A stretch of DNA of 10,101 nt from Patescibacteria group bacterium (GTDB taxonomy: Bacteria; Patescibacteriota; Microgenomatia; Daviesbacterales; UBA10151): NCBI GenBank assembly GCA_018816815.1, contig JAHIVD010000034.1:1-10101 (forward strand), given 5' to 3'. The notes beneath the pieces were generated by a model. The model was not told the DNA's origin, ran no database searches, and saw nothing but the letters and a program-made list of their open reading frames with translations. Below, in pieces: positions 4,951-10,101 of the stretch. Each line of letters begins with the position of its first letter. Position 1 is the first letter of the stretch. A program made the position numbers and the translations under genes.

Positions 4951-4959
4951 ATTCTACCA
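4951..4959 (-). promoter_or_regulatory. Extended -10 promoter of the tRNA-Ser/panD unit
   Basis: Read on the minus strand, TGGTAGAAT is an extended -10 element (TG, one base, then TAGAAT at 4951-4956). Transcription would begin near 4944, just ahead of the first tRNA at 4941. No good -35 is visible at 16-18 bases, which fits extended -10 promoters. Confidence 0.45.
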
Positions 4960-5056
4960 AAACACGAGAATCAACTCCATGGGTAATATAAATAGCTATT
5001 CTACAAAAAAACCGTAAGTTCAAATCTAACCAGCGATTTTTGTAAACAAGCCTTGC

Positions 5057-5311
5057 TCACTTATAAATCTCTTTGCGATGACCGAAGGTCAAAATTATCA
5101 TCCTCTCATCCTCCACATCAAAAATCACTCGATAATCATCAATACGGAATCTATACGAACCAATCTCAAAATGGATCAGTTTATCAGCAAAGGATAAAGG
5201 GTTTTTACAGGATGCGTAGAAGTCCAGTTTCTTAATAATTCTTCGTTGGATAACTTTAGGTAGTTTTTTCAAATCCCGAATAGCTTGAGGTTTAAACTCA
5301 TAAGCGTACAT
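5057..5311 (-). CDS. RelE/ParE-family toxin
   Basis: This 84-residue protein fits the RelE/ParE toxin fold: an N-terminal strand YAYEFKP, a helix-rich stretch rich in lysine and leucine (11-34), then the family signature GSYRFRIDDYRVIF (51-64) and FGHRKEIYK at the C-terminus (76-84). The C-terminal histidine-arginine-tyrosine cluster suggests an mRNA-cleaving RelE-type enzyme rather than a gyrase poison, but this cannot be settled from sequence. Its ATG follows the antitoxin stop by 3 bases, so the two are translated from one mRNA. Downstream come 115 bases without genes and then the tRNA-Ser genes. Confidence 0.88.
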   Translation of the reverse strand: MYAYEFKPQAIRDLKKLPKVIQRRIIKKLDFYASCKNPLSFADKLIHFEIGSYRFRIDDYRVIFDVEDERMIILTFGHRKEIYK

Positions 5312-5314
5312 AAA

Positions 5315-5593
5315 TCATAACCCCAATAATTTCTTGACCGAAGCTGTTTTGACTGTCTTTTTTTCCATCCTTGCTCTAGCAATACGGCGAAGATAAGACG
5401 GCGAAGAAAGAGCTTCCAGGTCCTCAGTCAAACTTCGCCATAAATTTTCAGGAATTAATACACCCAAAGCTTGATCGTTTCTTAGCACCCGATAAAAAGT
5501 TTCATTCTTTTGCGCTTCCAAAAATAGCTTGGTCAGGCCGGATTGAGCTTTCTGAATATTTACAAATCTTTCGTCAACAATAAACTGTTTCAT
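5315..5593 (-). CDS. Phd/YefM-type antitoxin
   Basis: This 92-residue protein matches the Phd/YefM antitoxin pattern: a DNA-binding N-terminal part (VNIQKAQSGLTKLF at 11-24, then FYRVLRNDQALGVLIPENLW at 33-52) followed by a flexible, basic C-terminal tail (about 60-92) that would neutralise the toxin. It precedes a RelE-type toxin by 3 bases, the usual order. It lies behind a near-consensus promoter whose start point falls at or next to the ATG, so the mRNA is probably leaderless. The direct repeat TCATATAA (5590-5597 and 5603-5610) at the promoter could be its own binding site. Family assignment is moderately strong. Confidence 0.8.
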   Translation of the reverse strand: MKQFIVDERFVNIQKAQSGLTKLFLEAQKNETFYRVLRNDQALGVLIPENLWRSLTEDLEALSSPSYLRRIARARMEKKTVKTASVKKLLGL

Positions 5594-5601
5594 ATAAGCG
5601 A

Positions 5602-5630
5602 ATCATATAATAATTCTGTAATCCTGTCAA
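5602..5630 (-). promoter_or_regulatory. Near-consensus promoter of the Phd/RelE operon
   Basis: The minus strand has a perfect -35 TTGACA (5625-5630), a 17-base spacer and -10 TATGAT (5602-5607). The expected start point is near 5595, only about 0-2 bases before the antitoxin ATG at 5593. A direct repeat TCATATAA overlaps the -10 and the start codon and may be an autorepression site. Confidence 0.75.
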
Positions 5631-5634
5631 GATA

Positions 5635-6354
5635 TTACCTGGCTAAAGTGATGACCCAGACTTTCTTAGCTCCTGCTTTTTTCAAAACATAGCAGCATTC
5701 ACGAAGAGTAGAACCAGTAGTCCAAACGTCATCAATAAGCAATACATATTGTTTAGGGTTAACGCACCCCTTCTGGGAAAGCTGGGTGTAAGCTTTAAGA
5801 ACCGCAAAAGCACCACGGATATTTTGACAACGCTCTTTACCTTTAAGCTTTACCTGAGGCTTAGTGTGACGAGTACGTTTTAGTGCATCACAGTAATCCA
5901 AACCTAACCTGTTGGATAAAATTTGTCCAATTAGCGATGCTTGATTAAAACCCCTTTTATTTGCTCTCCACCAAAAAAGCGGCACAGGAATTACTACCCA
6001 TCCAACTCCTCTACTCTTTTTAATCTGGTCTAAAACAAACGGTTGGAATTTTGCCCAATATTCAATAGTAATATCTGCAAGAGTTACTGCTAATCCTTTC
6101 ACCTTCCCGTATTTAAGCTGCTTAATAGCTTCCTGAAAAGAACCCTGATAAATCCCTAAACTCCAAAGTCCGTCTAGACCATATTTCCTTCTACAAATCG
6201 GGTGAGTTTTCCCGCCAATAGCTAATCTTTTGCATTTTGGGCAGATAAGATTTTTTTGTAAAATACCTGAAATACAAATTTTGCAAAAAAATGTGCCTAA
6301 TTTCCCGCATCCTACACATTTTTTGGGGAAAAGAATGTCAAGAATAAAATTCAT
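5635..6354 (-). CDS. comF: ComF-family phosphoribosyltransferase-like protein
   Basis: This 239-residue protein has the ComF architecture. The N-terminus holds a zinc-ribbon-like set of cysteines (C13, C16, C24, C27, C38, C41 and later C54). The family signature RGFNQA follows in the middle (within KRGFNQASLIGQIL). The C-terminal PRPP-binding motif VLLIDDVWTTGST is at 204-216. ComF proteins act in DNA uptake during natural transformation, probably in the cytosol with the ComFA helicase, though some members have other roles. Length and motifs are complete. The ATG at 6354 lies inside the divergent tmRNA promoter region, so the two genes share upstream DNA. The stop at 5635 lies 4 bases from the -35 box of the Phd/RelE promoter. 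Confidence 0.9.
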   Translation of the reverse strand: MNFILDILFPKKCVGCGKLGTFFCKICISGILQKNLICPKCKRLAIGGKTHPICRRKYGLDGLWSLGIYQGSFQEAIKQLKYGKVKGLAVTLADITIEYWAKFQPFVLDQIKKSRGVGWVVIPVPLFWWRANKRGFNQASLIGQILSNRLGLDYCDALKRTRHTKPQVKLKGKERCQNIRGAFAVLKAYTQLSQKGCVNPKQYVLLIDDVWTTGSTLRECCYVLKKAGAKKVWVITLAR

Positions 6355-6382
6355 TTGATTGTGTGCTTAAATATGGTATAAT
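6355..6382 (+). promoter_or_regulatory. Promoter of ssrA
   Basis: A perfect -10 TATAAT at 6377-6382 has an upstream TG (TGG then TATAAT, an extended -10). The -35 candidate TTGATT at 6355-6360 is 16 bases away. The tmRNA 5' end at 6391 begins 8 bases after the -10. The -35 touches the start codon of the divergent comF. Confidence 0.75.
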
Positions 6383-6390
6383 ACAAATCT

Positions 6391-6828
6391 GGGGATGTAT
6401 AGTCTCGACAGGATTGCTCTTTAAAAAACTGCAAGCCGCTTAGGAAACATTAAGCGTTAAATATTGTTTCAAAACACAAACGGCACAGCATATGTTGTCC
6501 GTGATGCCATAAAAATGGCTAAACAAGAAGTTGCAGGAGTCTTTGCTTCCTTAACAGGGGCTTTTACCTCTCAATCTCTTGCTTTTGCTGAAGTTTAAAG
6601 CATCTACTTTAGATTTTCTCCTCTTTTTGACGGGAGACTAAGGTACGTACAAAGTCAAAATGCTGTTAATACAATTCTGATCGATCAGTATTAACAAAAG
6701 AAAGTTTGGTCATTCATTAGTTTTCCTGCTAATCGGTTACAACTAATGAACAAAAATTAATTAGCTAAGCTTGTAGAAGTTTTTTTAGTTGTAATTTTGG
6801 ACTCGGCTCACAGCCGACATCTCCACCA
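6391..6828 (+). ncRNA. ssrA: Transfer-messenger RNA (tmRNA)
   Basis: This 438-nt RNA has the tRNA-like ends of tmRNA. GGGGATG pairs with CATCTCC, including the G3-U70 wobble recognised by alanyl-tRNA synthetase, and A73 plus encoded CCA end at 6828. The conserved TCGACAGG follows the 5' strand. P2 pairs 6429-6436 with 6769-6776. PK1 pairs 6437-6442 with 6451-6456 and 6444-6449 with 6465-6470. PK2 pairs 6617-6621 with 6633-6637 and 6625-6631 with 6654-6660. A 9-bp hairpin is at 6664-6696. PK4 pairs 6713-6722 with 6741-6750 and 6728-6733 with 6760-6765. The tag frame ends LAFAEV at the TAA 6596-6598, in the loop of a P5-like stem (6588-6594 with 6606-6612). It rescues stalled ribosomes together with SmpB. 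The T-arm is unusual. Confidence 0.95.
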
Positions 6829-6832
6829 AATG

Positions 6833-6856
6833 ATCCCGCCAATGGCGGGATTTTTT
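6833..6856 (+). terminator. Intrinsic terminator of ssrA
   Basis: ATCCCGCC (6833-6840) and GGCGGGAT (6844-6851) form an 8-bp GC-rich stem with the loop AAT, followed by a T-run to 6856. It starts 5 bases after the tmRNA CCA end. The opposite strand lacks a T-run, so it mainly serves the plus strand. Confidence 0.9.
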
Positions 6857-6886
6857 GTGCTTTATTGTAAAACAAAATACCAAATC

Positions 6887-7327
6887 TCATTCTTTTCCCC
6901 GAAGCTCCTGATCCAGCCTTCTTCTATGATCTTTTTCTTTAAGGATTTTCCTTTTGTCAAATTCTTTTTTGCTTTTCACCAAACCAATCTCTACTTTAAA
7001 CCGGTTATTTTTTTCGTAAATAGAAACCGGCACCAATGTCACGGATTTACTGGAAGTCTTACCTTTCAAAGAATTAATTTGATCCCTGTGGAGTAATAAT
7101 TTTCTACTTCTTCCCGCATCATATTCTTTATTTGCGGCTCGAGCATACAGCGGAATATAGACATTGATTAAAAACACCTCACCTTTTAGGATCCTAATAT
7201 GGCTTTCTCCTAAATCAATTCTACCAGCTCTTATAGATTTCACTTCAGAGCCGGATAAAACAATCCCTGCTTCCAAACGCTCTAGAATGTGGTAATTATG
7301 AAGTGCTTTTTTGTTGATTATACGCAT
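6887..7327 (-). CDS. smpB: SsrA-binding protein SmpB
   Basis: This 146-residue protein is SmpB, which binds tmRNA and delivers it to stalled ribosomes, with its C-terminal tail taking the place of codon and mRNA in the decoding centre and channel. Family motifs are present: NYHILERLEAGIVLSGSEVKSIRAG (11-35), then SHIRI and LYARAANKEYDAGRSRKLLLH in the middle, and a basic tail with KKEFDKRKILKEKDHRRRLDQEL. The length is near the usual 150-160. The ATG at 7327 gives the expected N-terminus, though no Shine-Dalgarno is visible. It lies convergent with its partner ssrA, 58 bases away. It follows the PP2C-like/propeller gene on the same strand across 146 AT-rich bases. Confidence 0.96.
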   Translation of the reverse strand: MRIINKKALHNYHILERLEAGIVLSGSEVKSIRAGRIDLGESHIRILKGEVFLINVYIPLYARAANKEYDAGRSRKLLLHRDQINSLKGKTSSKSVTLVPVSIYEKNNRFKVEIGLVKSKKEFDKRKILKEKDHRRRLDQELRGKE

Positions 7328-7413
7328 GCTGCTGACTTACAATTTTAAAGTTTCAATTAATAATCAATTAAACAATTTTCAAACATAGAAAGCAGGCAAG
7401 ACTTTTTTCCGCT

Positions 7414-7484
7414 ACTTGAATTAATTAATTAAAAATTCATTTCATTGTAAATTAATAATTAATAATTGAAAATTTATTTCAAGT
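7414..7484. repeat. AT-rich inverted repeat between the large protein gene and smpB
   Basis: ACTTGAA (7414-7420) and TTCAAGT (7478-7484) are perfect arms, and the DNA between them is almost wholly A and T with TTAATTAA-type stretches that can also pair. It overlaps the stop of the large gene at 7474. It could form an extended hairpin limiting read-through into smpB, or simply be AT-rich spacer. Confidence 0.35.
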
Positions 7485-9357
7485 CTACCTGAAACATTTT
7501 ACTTCCTTCAAGCAAATAAACTTTTTTATTTTCCTCATCAACCACCAAATCCGTAGCTGACCCAAATTTATTACCGGTAATCTGCCCTTTGAAACTGCCT
7601 GTTTTAGTTAAAATCAGCAGTCTGGAATTACCAGAATCCAAAAGATAAAGATTTTCAGTGTCAGATGAGACAAAAAAGCTTTTTGGGTCTTTAACTCCGG
7701 AAGGCAGTTCGGAATAGGAAAAATTATCTTTATCTCCCTTAGTAAACCTCAGCATTTCCCCTCCGTTTTTAAGCACATAGATTGAGGATTCAATCTGCAT
7801 CTTCAAAGAACCACTTAAATCAACTGTAGTGCCTTTACTCAGATATTCTCTTTTGCCTGAATATTCTTCAGCGGTAGGCAAATATTTCCAGATCATATTT
7901 TTACCAGAGTCCAAAAGATAAACATTGCCGGCAAAACCGTAAATATCTTTAATATCCCCCCATTCACTATCTTTTTCAGCAACCACATTTAGTTTTGAAT
8001 TTTTCGTATCTACTCTTAAAATACCTTTATCTTGTGAGTAGATAAATGCAAGTTCTCCATTAATCGAAGCGGAAGAAGCTTCGCCCAATTTTTCTTTCCC
8101 TGCTAAAATTTGGTTGCTCTTTTTTGCCAAGTCTATCACTACCAATGTTTTAACTCCAGGATCCATCAATAATAACTCTCCTCCTGATAAACTCATTTGA
8201 GTAGCCAGGAAGTTTTTCTTGACTAAATCCATATCCAAAAAAACAGGAAAATCAGAAACACTTAATTGCTGCAAAATCTCATCAGAATCCTGCTCGATCT
8301 GATTCTTAAAATTTTGAGCTTCCTGATCTTTTGGTTTAATAACTAATGCTTTATTGACTTTATCCTTTGCTGTATCAAGTTTATTTTTGGCATCAGTTGG
8401 ATTTAAACTGGCAATACCTTTAGCAGAGTTGAAGTCATCCTTTGCCTGCTGCAGGAGCTGATTAAACTGTGCTTGATTTTCACGGTCACGGCTCAGCTTA
8501 TATTTATAGCCAATACCGGAAACAATAATTAAAAGCAGGACAATTGCCAAAATCAATCTACCTCTACCGCTTTTTGGAAAATATTTCCTTAATCGTTTAG
8601 ATAAATGGAAAACACGACTTATAATAGCTCGAATTGGCAATGATATTTTCTTTGCAAAATCTTCATTAATATTTTGTTCCATTAAAGCCACCTCCTCTTC
8701 TTTTTTCTGGGAAGAAAGAGATGAAATGTCCGCATCTTCTTCTGTAATAGCTACTGCTAAAGCAGCCAGTCCTTGATTGTCTAACTCAGAGGCACCAATC
8801 TTGCTTTCAATTTCTTCTTTAAAATTTTCAATTGGCAAATTCAGGGATTTTTCCAACTCGTCTCCTAAAAAAACAATAAAACTTTTCGTGGAAATCAATA
8901 ATTTATCATTGTCTTCCAAAAATCCTGAAATAAGACAAGCTTGCTGCTTCACGGTAAGAGAATTTTCTTGCTTTGCAGCAGACTGCGAGGAAGTGCCTAT
9001 TGATAAAAGCGAAGATAGTTTGTCTTTGCGTTTTAAGTTAACTTCAATCTGACCTTTACCAATCAGGTAAAGCACCTTACCGGAAATAGCTGCTAAGCCT
9101 AAACTAAAATCCTTTTCTTCTGAGAATTTTTCCTTAAATTCTTTAAAAGTGGCTATTAATTTCTCCCCTATCCCTCCTTCTGATTCAAAATAAAAATCTT
9201 CAATTTCAGAAAGCGTAACTCTGCCTTTAGTAAAAGCGTCGTCTGAAATCAATTCTAAAACTGCTAAAAAAGTAGTGTCTTCCCGTACAACAGAGGCAAC
9301 TTGTGCGGCTTTTTGGTCAGTATTCAGTCCAATAACTTGAGCTATTTTAAGCTTCAT
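7474..9357 (-). CDS. PP2C-like / transmembrane / propeller-like protein
   Basis: This 627-residue protein is not a named enzyme. Residues 1-205 alternate strands and helices and resemble a degenerate PP2C/SpoIIE-type phosphatase fold: SLGLAAISGKVLYLIGKGQI (85-104) and CLISGFLEDNDKLLISTKSF (141-160) occupy the positions of the usual hydrophobic strands, but the canonical metal-binding DG and GD motifs are not visible, so catalysis is doubtful. A linker rich in glutamate and lysine leads to one transmembrane helix (about 267-284). A charged helical or coiled-coil segment follows (285-365), then a region of repeated strands (370-627) with recurring YLLDSGxxxxxW/L units (479-490, 571-582), typical of a beta-propeller or NHL-like domain. 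The N-terminus is probably cytoplasmic and the propeller outside. It follows two membrane-protein genes and resembles a sensor or scaffold; function is inferred only. Confidence 0.75.
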   Translation of the reverse strand: MKLKIAQVIGLNTDQKAAQVASVVREDTTFLAVLELISDDAFTKGRVTLSEIEDFYFESEGGIGEKLIATFKEFKEKFSEEKDFSLGLAAISGKVLYLIGKGQIEVNLKRKDKLSSLLSIGTSSQSAAKQENSLTVKQQACLISGFLEDNDKLLISTKSFIVFLGDELEKSLNLPIENFKEEIESKIGASELDNQGLAALAVAITEEDADISSLSSQKKEEEVALMEQNINEDFAKKISLPIRAIISRVFHLSKRLRKYFPKSGRGRLILAIVLLLIIVSGIGYKYKLSRDRENQAQFNQLLQQAKDDFNSAKGIASLNPTDAKNKLDTAKDKVNKALVIKPKDQEAQNFKNQIEQDSDEILQQLSVSDFPVFLDMDLVKKNFLATQMSLSGGELLLMDPGVKTLVVIDLAKKSNQILAGKEKLGEASSASINGELAFIYSQDKGILRVDTKNSKLNVVAEKDSEWGDIKDIYGFAGNVYLLDSGKNMIWKYLPTAEEYSGKREYLSKGTTVDLSGSLKMQIESSIYVLKNGGEMLRFTKGDKDNFSYSELPSGVKDPKSFFVSSDTENLYLLDSGNSRLLILTKTGSFKGQITGNKFGSATDLVVDEENKKVYLLEGSKMFQVDLK

Positions 9358-9367
9358 AATTTAGAAA

Positions 9368-9637
9368 TCACAATATTCCCCAAGCCAAAATTATGAACCC
9401 GATGGCAAACCCCACATGAACAATAGCAAAAGCTTTTAGTGCTGGCGAAACTTTAGTAATTAATGTTCTACTCATTAAATCTACTTGCCTTACAACCATT
9501 AAGGCAAATATAGCGTAAAAAACTAAAATTAGCAAAGTTGCAGCTTTCAAGATTGTCAAGGCTACTTCAGAATCAAAAGGGTTAGTTGGGACGACGGTAG
9601 GCACCTTTCCCCCTTTCATGAATTCTATGTGATTCAT
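9368..9637 (-). CDS. Small two-helix membrane protein (possibly DUF5657-like)
   Basis: This 89-residue protein has a short polar N-terminus and two transmembrane helices (about 27-49 and 67-88) joined by a basic loop, VVRQVDLMSRTLITKVSP. I recall a similar small Patescibacteria family (possibly DUF5657), but this is unconfirmed and the function is unknown. It ends 10 bases before the large PP2C-like gene and overlaps the upstream PH-domain gene by 56 bases when started at 9637, longer than usual. An ATG at 9619 and a GTG at 9604 are alternatives; the GTG is preceded by AGGGGG at a fair distance and would cut the overlap to 23 bases. The two helices remain intact with any start, so the core call is unaffected. 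Confidence 0.75.
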   Translation of the reverse strand: MNHIEFMKGGKVPTVVPTNPFDSEVALTILKAATLLILVFYAIFALMVVRQVDLMSRTLITKVSPALKAFAIVHVGFAIGFIILAWGIL

Positions 9638-10101
9638 CTAAAATAAAGTCCGCCACATGATGCGGCCTGGGAATAGAACGCAAGTCAACATTTTTGGTAG
9701 CTCCGGCTGTTTGAATAAATACATCACCGTAGTGAAAAATCGAACGCATAATCCCACCAACCGAAGATGCTGTTTCTTCTATATTCCTTAGAGGTGCAAC
9801 ATCTATATTTTTAGAAAGTACTGAATGAAAGTCCACATCAACAATGTTTTTATCTGTCACTATATAGACATTAAAATACCAATACAAAAACCCCTCAAAG
9901 ACAATTATTAAAACCAGAAGATAATTAACGATTAATAATACTATTTCATACGTCAAAGGGATTTTGATCATATCCAAGTTTAAAAACCTTAAAATGTCCC
10001 AGATAAAAAACGGGAGGAAAAAAAGGAAAACAGCAGGAATAATCCAACCCAAATTAGTAATTGGGTGGGCCCGCAGCAAAAGAAGTATTTTCTCGTCCGG
10101 A
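9582..10101 (-). CDS. Bacterial PH-domain (bPH2/DUF304-like) membrane protein, 5' end outside window
   Basis: The frame is open through the right edge; upstream of the TTG at 10079 it continues with PDEKILL, so the gene starts beyond the window. The visible part has two hydrophobic helices (near IIPAVFLFFLPFFIW and YEIVLLIVNYLLVLIIVF) followed by a bacterial PH domain: YFNVYIVTDKNIVDVD, the SKNIDVAPLRNIEETAS strand pair, then IFHYGDVFIQTAGATKNVDL and the helix PRPHHVADFILDESHRI. This matches membrane-anchored bPH2 proteins such as YdbS-like ones, which have mostly unknown envelope roles. It is first of three or four genes on this strand, with its end overlapping the small membrane gene, indicating an operon. 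The family call is good; the specific role is not known. Confidence 0.85.
   Translation of the reverse strand, partial: PDEKILLLLRAHPITNLGWIIPAVFLFFLPFFIWDILRFLNLDMIKIPLTYEIVLLIVNYLLVLIIVFEGFLYWYFNVYIVTDKNIVDVDFHSVLSKNIDVAPLRNIEETASSVGGIMRSIFHYGDVFIQTAGATKNVDLRSIPRPHHVADFILDESHRIHERGKGAYRRPN

Noticed and set aside
4754..5023. Open frame of about 89 codons on the minus strand over the tRNA-Ser genes
   Set aside because: It covers two clear tRNAs and their promoter; its residues are the translation of tRNA arms.
5014..5030. T-arm-like motif GTAAG-TTCAAAT-CTAAC suggesting a tRNA remnant
   Set aside because: One stem pair is mismatched and no matching acceptor, D or anticodon arm is found nearby.
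6483..6512. Alternative tmRNA tag frame starting GCA with 9 codons (AQHMLSVMP)
   Set aside because: Its stop is not in a P5-like loop and its end is not tag-like, while the frame starting one base earlier stays open to a stop placed in such a loop. It is kept only as an alternative.
6797..7096. Plus-strand open frame over the end of ssrA and smpB
   Set aside because: It crosses the tmRNA terminator and runs antisense to smpB; no family-like sequence appears in it.

Overview
The window looks like chromosomal DNA from a small-genome bacterium of the Candidate Phyla Radiation (Patescibacteria), most probably Microgenomates-like. This is inferred from AT-rich, tightly packed genes, tRNA genes without an encoded CCA end, several small lineage-type membrane proteins of unknown role, a long protein with a PP2C-like region, one membrane segment and a propeller-like region, and non-ATG starts (GTG, TTG). 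No taxonomic marker such as 16S is present, so the assignment is tentative.

Layout. 1-111 is the tail of a plus-strand gene entering from the left. 119-1073 (minus) is an overlapping pair: a Nudix hydrolase followed by a TlyA/FtsJ-type RNA methyltransferase without an S4 domain. 1122-1831 (plus) is a VapBC-type toxin-antitoxin operon with a clear inverted-repeat operator. 1832-2472 is a decayed stretch with a frameshifted small membrane-protein gene, a short transposase-like remnant and a bipartite hairpin. 2473-2722 (minus) is a tRNA cluster Arg(GCG)-Ser(CGA)-Arg(CCG), with a LAGLIDADG endonuclease gene (2736-3728) directly upstream whose stop codon lies inside the tRNA promoter. 3782-4941 (minus) reads tRNA-Ser(GCT), tRNA-Ser(TGA), panD, then an unknown two-helix membrane protein. 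5057-5593 (minus) is a Phd/RelE-type toxin-antitoxin pair behind a near-consensus promoter. 5635-6354 (minus) is a ComF-type phosphoribosyltransferase.

6391-6828 (plus) is the tmRNA gene ssrA with its own promoter and terminator, convergent with smpB (6887-7327, minus), so the window carries the whole trans-translation core. Upstream of smpB on the same strand, 7474-10101 holds a bacterial-PH-domain membrane protein (cut by the window edge), a two-helix small membrane protein and the large PP2C-like/propeller protein, probably one envelope-associated operon.

The most interesting points are the tmRNA (a predicted 36-38-residue tag and a T-arm without the usual TTC loop), a tRNA-Arg with anticodon GCG, panD starting 5 nt after a tRNA, the probably leaderless antitoxin mRNA, and the PP2C-like/propeller protein. 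I see no CRISPR array and no obvious new defence system.
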